From Candidatus Fredericiella danica (lineage in GTDB: Bacteria > Chloroflexota > Anaerolineae > Caldilineales > Caldilineaceae): DNA of 64,000 nt. The stretch is taken from contig JADJPH010000017.1 in assembly GCA_016713335.1 (NCBI GenBank), positions 3,677 through 67,676 on the forward strand, read 5' to 3'. Position numbers and translations under genes: made by a program. Positions 1 through 8,093 of this stretch are shown here, piece by piece. Position 1 is the first letter of the stretch, and each line of letters opens with the position of its first letter. The notes below the pieces were generated by a model that was given only the letters and a program-made list of their open reading frames with translations, was not told where the DNA came from and made no database searches.

Positions 1-1
1 G

Positions 2-1664
2 CAGGCCATTCTCGACATGCAGTTGCGCCGGTTGGCAGCGTTGGAGCGCAAGCGTCTCCAGGAGGAGTATGACGACCTCCAAAAGCGCATTGCCTACCTG
101 GAAGACCTGCTCGCCCATCCCGACAAAATCCTGGGCGTCATCAAAACGGAACTACTGGCGATCAGAGAGCAGTATGCCGACGCCCGGCGCACGCAGATCG
201 TGGACCGCACGCGGGGCGCGCTCACGACCCATGACCTGCTGCCGGATCAGACGGTGTGGGTGACGCTCGGCAAGGGTGGCGAACTGCGCCGCCAGGGTGT
301 GGTAAAAGTGGCGCCAAGTGTGTTACGCCAGATCGGCCGTGACAGCCAGACCGCTTTGCTGACGGCGAACACGCGCGATCTGCTTTACGTCTTCTGCAGA
401 GATGGCCGGTGCAGCCGGATCGGCATCCACGAGATCCCCGACGATGGGAGCGGCAAGGGTGTCTCTGAACTCACAGGCTTTCAGAAGCGCGACGAGATCA
501 CATCCGCACTGGTGCTTCCCCGCGCACGCGCCGGCGAGGGCGACAACTTCGTCTTTCTGTGCACCGAGCGCGGCGCAGTCAAACGCGTGACCGTAGAAGA
601 CCTGCAGACAAACACCAACCCCGAATTCCCGGTGATCAATTTGGAAAGAGGGGATCGGTTGCTCTTTGCAGTGACAACGCGCGGCGGGCAGGAGGTCATT
701 CTTGTCAGCGCCGACGGCCAGTCGATCCGCTTCGGTGAGGAAGAGGTCCGCAGCATGGGGTTGGCCGCAGGCGGCGTCGGCGGCATCAAACTCCGGGCCA
801 AGGATCGCATTATCTTTGCCGCGGTCGTCGATCCGGACGGGGAGCTGCTCACGGCGACCACCGGCGGCTTTGTCAAACGGACGGCTCTCTCCGAATTCAG
901 CCCGCAGGGGCGCAACGGTGGGGGCATTGTCGCCCACAAGCTTTCCGAAAAGACCGGCAAACTCGCTGCAGGTCTGCTCGTGCCGGCCAATGCACTGCGC
1001 GACGCGCTGATCTTTGTGATGAGCAAAGGCGCCGCCAAACCCGGCAGCGTGGCCGAAGCGCCGGTGATGGGCCGCGCCGTACTCGGCAAAGCACTCATCG
1101 AGACCTCCGACAAAGAAGGTCTGGCCGCAGTCTGGCGCATTGCCGTGCCCGGATCCACGAATGAACCCGACGAACCGGCGCCGGCGCCAAAGGGATCCTC
1201 ACGGACACGAGTTCCTGCCGAACAGGTTGAACTGCTCAATGCGGCGCCCGCTGCGCCGGCGCTTACGATTCCTGACATTCCACCGAAGAAACTGCGCATC
1301 CCGGATGCGCCGCCGCCCGCCGCCCCCAAAGCCGCCCCGGCTTCAAGCGCCGGTAGCTTCGGCAACGCCATCCACAAAAAAGGGAGCGACCCCTACCCCA
1401 CCGCCAGCCACGAAGACAAAGATCGACGCCGGCAGCACGGCTGCAGCGACGAAGCCCGGCGTAGACAAGCAACCTCCACCTGCCGCAGCGGCCGAAACAA
1501 AGCACAAGGAAACGCCAAAAAGGGACGGCAAGGCCATCCCGGTCACCGCTCCATTCGATTTCGTAGAGGAAGATGTGGCGCCGCCCCCAACCCCCAAAAA
1601 ACTGGAGGCGGTCGCAAGCGTGACGAAGTCACAGGCCGGCGCAGCGAAGAAAAAGGCAAAGTAG
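2..1664 (+). CDS. gyrA: DNA gyrase/topoisomerase IV subunit A, C-terminal part (5' truncated by window)
   Basis: Subunit A cuts and rejoins DNA in the type II topoisomerase. The window opens inside the last helices of the breakage-reunion domain, with AILDMQLRRLAALE as the family signature, followed by a coiled stretch and then the C-terminal beta-pinwheel that wraps DNA. Pinwheel blade repeats are visible, such as AAGGVGGIKL and GRNGGGIVAHKL. I see no canonical QRRGGKG GyrA box in the first blade, so ParC or a divergent GyrA remains possible. Near 1374-1380, at a run of six A, the coding frame appears to change by one base. The continuing frame gives a Pro/Ala/Lys-rich tail ending AAKKKAK at 1664, while the unshifted frame runs on as Arg-rich nonsense to 1684. 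Upstream sequence is missing. Confidence 0.88.
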
Positions 1665-1680
1665 CACCGCGGCCGGTTTC

Positions 1681-2753
1681 CTAGTGCGTGCGCTGCACCA
1701 CGAACTCACAGAGACCCAACATGGAGCGCCGCGCAGGAACGTCCGGCAGCACAGCCAGGTTGTCGCCGGCGCGGCGCAAGTATGTGCGCGCTTCCGCTTC
1801 CGCCGCTTCGATCGCACCACTGATCCGCAAGTCCTGCACCAGTTGACTCACCGTCGCATTCCAGGCAACTGATTTGGTATGTTCACTCTGTAATTGCGCC
1901 GTCTCCAGCCGCGCAATGACTGCTTCGGGGTCTTTTACCATTTGCAGATAGTAGAAGAAGGGTAACGTCAACGTGCCCTGCCGCAGATCACTGCCGGCTG
2001 GCTTCCCCAGTGAATTATCATCACCCGTAAAATCAAGGATATCGTCGACGATCTGAAACGCCATCCCCAGGTTGTAACCGAACTCATGCAAATCCCGAAT
2101 TCGCTCTTCAGGCAAGTGGGAGAGCACAGCCGCACCTTCGGTCGCGGCGCAAAATAGACTCGCCGTCTTGGCATAGATGCGCTGGTAGTAGTTGTCTTTC
2201 CGCTGGTGAAAATCAAAACGATCGTCCATTGGCGCAGTTCACCGTTGACAATCGTATGCAGCGTGGCGCTGAACGTATTGATGACCCGCATATTGCGAGT
2301 TTCGGCCGAAAAACGCGCCGCGGTGCCAAACATGTAATTGCCGGCCAACACGGTGGAACCACCGCTCCAGGTCGCGTTCAGCGTTGGCGCCCCGCGCCGC
2401 AGCATCGCGCCGTCGATGACGTCATCATGCACCAGGGTCGCAGTGTGCAACATTTCGACTGATGCCGCCAGGGCCACGATCCGCGCATACTCAGGCGACG
2501 ACTGCAAGGAACCGTTGAACTCCGCCGCCAATAATGCCAATGCGGGGCGCAAACGCTTGCCGCCGCTACCAATCAAATTGATGAAGGCATTGGCAAGCGG
2601 TGCAAAAAGCGCCGAATCCACTGCCCGCATCTTCTCTTCTACCTGTCGCAAGCCCGGTCGCACCGGGTCCAGAAGACGATTCACATCGATTGCGCCGTTC
2701 TGGGCTGTTTCAACTTCGACGACTGGAGGAGACGGTGGCAACCGCTCAGCCAT
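1681..2753 (-). CDS. Polyprenyl diphosphate synthase (long chain), frameshifted
   Basis: This is a trans-isoprenyl diphosphate synthase, which extends allylic diphosphates with IPP to make the quinone side chain or a related lipid. Family motifs appear in order: GGKRLRP, first aspartate-rich motif HDDVID, KTASLF, and second aspartate-rich motif [10 protein letters not shown]. The N-terminal half and the C-terminal half lie in different frames that meet near 2224-2232, between GELRQW and DDRFDFHQ, so one indel is needed for a protein of about 355 residues. I chose the start at 2753 (MAERLPP), whose ATG overlaps the stop of the upstream tatD by eight bases; starts at 2771 or 2786 are also open. 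Menaquinone biosynthesis (menG at 46 kb) makes a prenyl side-chain role likely. Confidence 0.88.
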
Positions 2754-3613
2754 AAACCGTTTCGAAACCATTTCGGACGTCAGCACCGATCGATTCCTCC
2801 AAAGAAAAGAAACGCAACGCTACATTTGTCGTCACCGCGGCAATCTGCGCCGCGGGGAGACGATACAATTCGGCAAGCCGTTCACAGACCAGCGCAACAT
2901 AAGCCGGTTCGTTCCGTTGCCCGCGGTGTGGGTGTGGCGTCAAATAGGGAGCATCGGTTTCCAACATCAAGCGATCGAGCCGAAGTTGCGGCGCCAGCAC
3001 ATGCAGTGCCGCTGCGTTTTTATAAGTGACGGGTCCACCCAGACTTAATACAAAATTCCAGGAATAAGCCTCCTCTGCCAGAGCCACATCCCCGCTAAAC
3101 GCGTGGAGCACCCCGGCAAAAGGTCGTTCTGCCAACGGCGAACGGCGAAACTCGTCGCTCGCCACCCAGGTCCTCAGCACTGCCGCAACGTCTTCGTTCG
3201 CCTCACGACTATGAATAATCACCGGCAGGCCCAGTTCGGCCGCCAATGCCAATTGCGCCGAAAATGCCTGTTTTTGCTGCTCAGGCTCGACCTTGTGCCA
3301 ATAGTAGTCGAGACCGATCTCCCCAATCGCCACCACCTTGCCGTGCGGCATAGGTTCGCAGCGTGTTCACCGTTGCCGCCGAAAACTGATCGCGCTGTTT
3401 GGATGCACCCACGGCCGCATAGAGCCCGGCATAGCGCTCCGCCACCGCCAGCAAGTGAGGGAGCGTCCCCACCTCAATCGCCGGTATCACAATCCGATGG
3501 ACACCGGCGGCGCCGGCACGGACAACCACGGCGTCACGATCCTCGGTAAACTGGCTTATATCAAGATGGAAGTGACTGTCTATAAGGACAAATTGCCCTT
3601 CAACATTCGACAT
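2746..3613 (-). CDS. tatD: TatD family metal-dependent DNase/hydrolase, frameshifted
   Basis: TatD proteins are TIM-barrel metal hydrolases with 3'-5' exonuclease activity. Visible motifs are DSHFHLD near the N-terminus, [15 protein letters not shown] and [14 protein letters not shown]. The gene is split near 3340-3352, between NTLRTYA and [12 protein letters not shown] second disturbance sits at about 3395-3412: the expected metal-site motif after AAVG reads as ASKQRDQ, but the adjacent frame of the same bases reads VHPNSA. This fits loss of two bases followed by loss of one base. The gene overlaps the downstream polyprenyl synthetase, so the two are probably co-transcribed. With the errors corrected the length (about 289 residues) is slightly above the usual 260. 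Confidence 0.88.
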
Positions 3614-3824
3614 ATATTATACAAAAGCCAAACAATACTATTTCAAACCTTGCGCCGCGCTTGTTCATTTTATCACATACAAATGTGCCGAAAAAGTAGG
3701 TCAGATTGCACTGTCTGCACGCTGCCGGCAATGGTCACAAGATGTTTCAGTATAGCAGCTTTGGCGAAGGCAACGAAAAAGTGGCGGCAATGCCGAACTT
3801 TGTGGTTCACGGAGATAACAAAGA

Positions 3825-3845
3825 GGGGTGCAGTGACTGCACCCC
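3825..3845 (-). terminator. Intrinsic terminator after phosphoglucomutase gene
   Basis: Arms ggggtgcag and ctgcacccc form a nine-base-pair GC-rich stem with a three-base loop. On the minus strand it is followed by ctctttgtt. It sits 25 bases after the stop of the phosphoglucomutase gene. Confidence 0.65.
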
Positions 3846-3869
3846 TCCAGGCACCCTGCAAAGCGGAGT

Positions 3870-5301
3870 CTAGACGCCGGCTAGTTGCTTGCCGTCAGCA
3901 AGAATGGCCTGCACCGCCGCCTGATCCGTCGTTTCGGTATAAACGCGCAGCAGCGGTTCGGTCCCTGAAAATCGGATCAGGAGCCAACCACCATCGTCCA
4001 TACTGAATTTATAGCCCGTCCATGGTGTTGAGTCCGGTGACCTGATGCCCGCCCAACGTGAGGCCCTCGACGTTGATTTGATCCAGCCGGGCTTTCGCTT
4101 CATTGCGCACCACCATATCCGTCAAGCGAACATCGATGCGGTCATAAAAATGCGCCCCGACCTTATCAAACAGCAGTTTAAGCAGTTCGGTTGGTTTCTT
4201 GCCGGTGCGCACCATGAAGTCGAGCAGAAACAGGTTGGAGAGAATTCCGTCACGTTCCGGCACATGGCCGCGGAACGCATACCCGCCGCTCTCCTCGCCA
4301 CCAACCATGGCATCATTTTCGATCATCGCCGGTGCGATGTATTTGAACCCGACCCCGGTGTTGATCACCGGCACGCCATAGATCTCGCCCAGTTTGTCCA
4401 GCATCGACGTGGTGCTCAGTGTCTTGACAATGGCGCCGCGTTCACCGCGCACCTCCAGCAGGTAGTACGCCACCATCCCGAAGACACGCAGTTGATCGAC
4501 GAAATTGCCGGCTTCGTCACCAAAGCCGCACCGGTCGGCGTCCCCATCCAAAATACAAACACAGTCCGCATGCAGCCGTTTGCCAACTGCCAGGCCAGCA
4601 TCAACGTTGGGTGGGATCGGTTCGGGCCGCAACATGTTCGGAAAGATCGGGTTACGCTCGGCGTGCACTTCGAAGATTTCGGTCTTGCCCCCACCCAGAA
4701 TCTCGGTCAACCAGCCTGCGCCATTGCCCCACATATTGTCAACGACAATTTTGAGACCGGCTTCCTTGATCGGCGTGACGTCGATCAGGTGGCTGAGGTG
4801 TTCAAGATACGCCGGCTTTGGATCAAAGTACCGCACGGCGCCTGACTTGAGCGCGTCGGCCAACGACATGGTGAGGATAGCCCTGGTGTCGCCCGCGTCC
4901 GGGATGAGTTCCTCGATCTGTTTGAGACCGGCCGGGCCGATTGCCCCACCGTTCGCATCGCGCACCTTGAAGCCGCAATCCTCAGGCGGGTTGTGGCTCG
5001 CCGTGATATTGAGCGCAGCGCTTGCCTGATACGCCTTGACACTGTAACTGATCACGGGGGTCGGGGTGGCGCCCGGGGTCAATAACACCTTGAAACCGTT
5101 GGCCGCCAGCACTTCGGCGGCGGCGGCAGCAAAATGCTCCGCCTGAAAACGCCGGTCATGACCAACCACCACCGGTCCCGGCAGGTTGTTGGCGGCGAGA
5201 TAGTTGGCATACCCTTGCGTGGCGCGCCGCAGGTTTGCAAACGTATAATCGTCGCCAATCCGCCCACGCCAACCGTCGGTGCCGAACTTAATGTCACCCA
5301 T
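3870..5301 (-). CDS. Phosphoglucomutase/phosphomannomutase family protein, frameshifted near 3' end
   Basis: This alpha-D-phosphohexomutase moves phosphate between C1 and C6 of hexose phosphates through a phosphoserine. Visible features are the N-terminal GTDGWRG, the active-site serine loop [11 protein letters not shown], the metal loop DGDADRCG, the sugar-specificity loop [13 protein letters not shown], and the phosphate-binding loop [12 protein letters not shown] in the C-terminal domain. The C-terminal domain is in a different frame, joined near 4016-4024 at a GGG run (NTMDG then YKFSMDDGG). The whole protein is about 476 residues, normal for the family. The EESGG loop is typical of GlmM, PGM and PMM alike, so substrate is not decided. 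An inverted-repeat terminator lies upstream, so it probably has its own promoter. Confidence 0.92.
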
Positions 5302-5402
5302 CGTTTCTTCCTCCGTTGCTGTTTAGGTTTTGTTCAGTATAGCAAGCCTGCACATGAAAAAGAAACGTTCATTTGTCGCAATCCTTGATTGCAATTACCC
5401 CA

Positions 5403-5453
5403 ATCTAAACAAGCGACCGGGAAGCCTGAGGCTTTCCGGTCGCTTGTTTAGAT
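5403..5453 (-). terminator. Long inverted repeat, probable terminator of the Crp-DUF2892 unit
   Basis: Perfect 18-base arms run 5403-5420 and 5436-5453, extended inward by near-complementary bases around a small loop. It lies between the DUF2892 gene stop and the phosphoglucomutase start, both on the minus strand. There is no strong T-run, so transcription termination is inferred from the stem and position. Confidence 0.6.
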
Positions 5454-5477
5454 GTCTTCTCTGCTACCGTAATCAAA

Positions 5478-5696
5478 TCAGCGGGTTTGCGCCTTCACCG
5501 GGCACGTGCTGATGTGGAAAAGTGAGTACAACGGGCACCAGCCAATGATGCCGGTGATCAGGGGAATGAACCCCACCCACTGCAGGAGTACGCCTGCCCA
5601 GCCGCCAACAAAACCACCCCAGCCCAAGACCAGCATCACCAGGCCCAGCACAATGCGAATGCCCCGATCCAGACCGCTTTCATTTGTCTTAAACAT
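5478..5696 (-). CDS. DUF2892 (YgaP-like) inner-membrane protein
   Basis: This 72-residue protein matches the DUF2892 pattern: a short N-terminal segment with N/E-x-GxxDRGIR, two membrane segments (about residues 14-31 and 34-52) rich in Gly/Trp, and a C-terminal GWCPLYSLFHISTC motif with two cysteines. Members form small dimeric membrane proteins, sometimes fused to rhodanese domains; the exact function is unknown. The upstream gene on the same strand is a Crp/Fnr regulator of the kind often found next to DUF2892 genes. A perfect palindrome between the two (5733-5748) could be the regulator's binding site. Confidence 0.85.
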   Translation of the reverse strand: MFKTNESGLDRGIRIVLGLVMLVLGWGGFVGGWAGVLLQWVGFIPLITGIIGWCPLYSLFHISTCPVKAQTR

Positions 5697-5732
5697 GACC
5701 CGCTTCTCCTCTGCTCTATTTGAGTTGGTCTC

Positions 5733-5748
5733 CAGGGCAACTGCCCTG
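5733..5748 (-). promoter_or_regulatory. Perfect palindrome upstream of DUF2892 gene, candidate operator
   Basis: CAGGGCAACTGCCCTG has seven-base arms around a two-base centre. It lies 37 bases upstream of the DUF2892 start, in the only gap between the regulator gene and its neighbour. Binding by the adjacent Crp/Fnr protein is an inference from position and symmetry. Confidence 0.45.
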
Positions 5749-5784
5749 CATCTGAGAGCAGTCTACACCGGCTGAGGAGGGACG

Positions 5785-6468
5785 TCAGTGACTGGAGTCA
5801 CGCAGCGAACCCGCCATGCGCTGCAAACGCACGGCATCGACCACCACCACCTGCCCCCGTTCAAGCCGGACCAGGCCACCCGCTTCCAGTTGCTTAAGCC
5901 GGCGACTGACCACCTCGCGGACCGTGCCAATTTCATCGGCGATCAGTTGATGGGTCGCACGGACCACGGGACCCCGCTCAACCAGATAATTGGCCAGCCG
6001 TTGATCCATCGGGCCAAACGCCACCTCCTCAACCAGTTCCATGAGTTCGGCAACCCGGCCGGCGAAGTAGCGGAAGACGAAAGTGCGAAACGCACTCGAC
6101 TCGCCAACCAGCCGGTTGAACAGTGCCTGCGACAGGGCCACACCGCTGATTTCGTGTTCTACGATGCCACGCGCTGGATAGGTGGCATGGCCAAGCAGGC
6201 AACTGACCGTCAACACGCAACTGTCGCCGGGCAGCACGCGATATAGCAATATCTCGCGCCCGCTGACCGCCGGTTTGACGACGCGCACCGCGCCGGACGC
6301 CGGCAACAGAAACAACGAACACGCCGAATCGAGGTCAAACAACAGGTGCCCCACAGGCGCATTGACACTGATCAGATCAAGTCGAACAGCCTCGCGCAGC
6401 GAAGGTGACAGTTGGCCCAATACCGGGTAAAGACCCACGATCCGATCCAATTCAGCCGGCGATATCAT
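5785..6468 (-). CDS. Crp/Fnr family transcriptional regulator
   Basis: The protein of about 227 residues has an N-terminal cyclic-nucleotide-type beta-barrel (residues about 20-120, with GREILLYRVLPGDSCVLTVS) and a C-terminal winged helix-turn-helix (THQLIADEIGTVREVVSRRL, recognition helix TVREVVSRRLKQLE). The cNMP pocket does not show the classical RxS signature, and two cysteines in the segment GDSCVLTVSCLLG could be redox or sulfur sensors, as suggested for related regulators beside DUF2892 genes. I chose the start at 6468 (MISPAELDR) because upstream codons are in the overlapping gene; the resulting 17-base overlap with the inositol-phosphatase-like gene suggests co-transcription. The probable target is the DUF2892 gene downstream. 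Confidence 0.85.
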   Translation of the reverse strand: MISPAELDRIVGLYPVLGQLSPSLREAVRLDLISVNAPVGHLLFDLDSACSLFLLPASGAVRVVKPAVSGREILLYRVLPGDSCVLTVSCLLGHATYPARGIVEHEISGVALSQALFNRLVGESSAFRTFVFRYFAGRVAELMELVEEVAFGPMDQRLANYLVERGPVVRATHQLIADEIGTVREVVSRRLKQLEAGGLVRLERGQVVVVDAVRLQRMAGSLRDSSH

Positions 6469-7278
6469 GCTTCCGCGCCTCCCCGATCCCCTCCAACATC
6501 GCCTGGTGCAGCGCCGCCTGGCCGTTACTGGCCACCAGGTCCCCGCGCCGGATCGTCCACTCTTCTCCGGTATAAGTCGTGACCCGACCACCCGCCTCAC
6601 GCACCAACAGCGCCCCGGCGGCGGCATCCCATGGCCCCAGCCAACCCTCCCAAAAGGCGGCTAGCGCGCCGCTCGCCACATAGGCCATATCGAGCGCTGC
6701 GGCGCCCAGCACACGCAGACCCACGACCCTGGGCATGAAGTGGGCGAATTCTGCGGCGTTATTGTCACTGTGTTCGGCGCGATGATAGGGAAAACCCGTC
6801 GCCAGCAGGGAAGTACCCAACCGATCGGCGGTATTGACTTGCAGCCGCACCTCTTCACCGCCCGGTTCGCGCCGAAACGCGCCGGCGCCAAGCCGAGCAT
6901 GGTAGACGCGGCCCGTATGGATCTGCTGCGTAACCCCTAGCAGCGTTGTCACGCCCCGTTGGAGTGCAACCGTCACCGCACAGTAGTCGATGCCCATCGC
7001 ATAGTTGTTCGTGCCATCGATCGGATCCACAAGCCAGAAATAGTCGGTATCCGGGATCTGGTTTGTCTCTTCCCCCAAACCGGCACTCCAGGATACGCGA
7101 CGGCAAGCGTGTTCCGGATCAATTTCTCGCTGGCAATATCGGCTTCCGTCACCAGATCGCTCTGACTGCTCTTGCTCCGCACTTGCCGCAGCCCGGCGCG
7201 CTGCATATTCAACACCAACTCCGCCGCAACGCGCACCACGTCCATCACTCGCTCCACATCTGCCTGCGTGCAATCCAT
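6452..7278 (-). CDS. Inositol monophosphatase family protein, frameshifted
   Basis: These enzymes are Mg-dependent, Li-sensitive phosphatases (inositol-1-phosphatase, CysQ or fructose-1,6-bisphosphatase types). Motifs seen: LVTEADIASEK, the metal site GEE, DPIDGTNNYAMG and the second metal site GPWDAAAGALLVREAGG. The N-terminal part (MDCTQADVERV, start 7278 with a GGAG ten bases upstream) and the rest are in different frames joined near 7075-7090, just before GEE. Corrected length is about 275 residues, normal for the family. The 3' end overlaps the Crp/Fnr gene. Substrate cannot be assigned from sequence. Confidence 0.88.
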
Positions 7279-7436
7279 CCTTGATCTCCTCTAACTGATG
7301 CGGTCGCTCTGCAAAAAGTGACCGCTATTTGATGAGAAACCTAAACTCGAGTATAGTGCATGGAAACAAATGTTCCGATCAAATCTACGGACGCCGATGA
7401 TGAATTCAGGCAGTCCGCACAATTGAGGTGTCTTTG

Positions 7437-8093
7437 ATGGAAATCACCTGGTACGGACTCGCTAGCGTCCGCATCCGCGAGAGTGGCGTCATCGTCGTCT
7501 GCGATCCCTACGAAAAAGCATTGGGCGCCGCCCTGTCTAAAGTACGTGCCGATATCGTGACCGTGAGCCATGAAGACGCACGCCATAACGCGTTTGACCG
7601 CATCACCGGCGACCCCAAAGTCCTGCGCAGCCCCGGCGAATACGAGGTCAAGAATATCTTCATCTCTGCCTTGGCGACCTTCCGTCGGCGGCACAAGGGC
7701 GAAGCACCCGAGCGCAACATCGCCTATTTCTTCGAGTACGACGATCTGACGGTCGGTCATCTCGGGGACATCGGTGAGGTGCCGTCTCAATCCGAGATCG
7801 AAGACCTGAACATCGGCGAGGTGGATGTCTTACTCGTGCCGGTCGGTGGCGGGCAGACGTTGGATCCTGCCCGCGCTGTCGAAATTGTGGGCATGCTCGA
7901 ACCCAGGATCGTGATTCCAATGTACTATCGCCATAGCGGCTTGAGCGACGAACTTGCTGAGCAGTTGGAACCGGTAGATAAATTTCTGAAGGAACTGGGC
8001 GTGGCAGTTCCCGAGCCGATCGAAGTGCTTAAACTCACCAAATCGAACGTGCCCGAAGAAACGCAAGTGGTGCTGCTGACGCCGAGCATGTAA
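7437..8093 (+). CDS. UlaG-like metallo-beta-lactamase-fold hydrolase
   Basis: This 219-residue MBL-fold protein is of the compact UlaG-like type. It shows the first metal-ligand motif as VSHEDARHN, followed by GDIGEVPS and a late [22 protein letters not shown] segment that ends in the conserved IPMYYRH. Members hydrolyse phosphorylated lactones or act on unknown small substrates, and the specific reaction here is not known. I chose ATG 7437 because a GAGG at 7425-7428 is eight bases upstream; a GTG at 7428 is also in frame. The neighbour across the promoter region is the divergent inositol-phosphatase-like gene. A perfect heptad-built palindrome begins four bases after its stop. Confidence 0.85.
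   Translation: MEITWYGLASVRIRESGVIVVCDPYEKALGAALSKVRADIVTVSHEDARHNAFDRITGDPKVLRSPGEYEVKNIFISALATFRRRHKGEAPERNIAYFFEYDDLTVGHLGDIGEVPSQSEIEDLNIGEVDVLLVPVGGGQTLDPARAVEIVGMLEPRIVIPMYYRHSGLSDELAEQLEPVDKFLKELGVAVPEPIEVLKLTKSNVPEETQVVLLTPSM

Noticed and set aside
1374..1390. Programmed frameshifting at the A6G run in gyrA
   Set aside because: The needed shift is in the +1 direction, while A AAA AAG slippage gives -1, and many other genes have similar breaks without slippery sites.
3611..3625. A perfect TATAAT on the minus strand two bases before the tatD ATG
   Set aside because: Transcription would start inside codon 2, no -35 is at the right distance, and no alternative downstream start codon fits.
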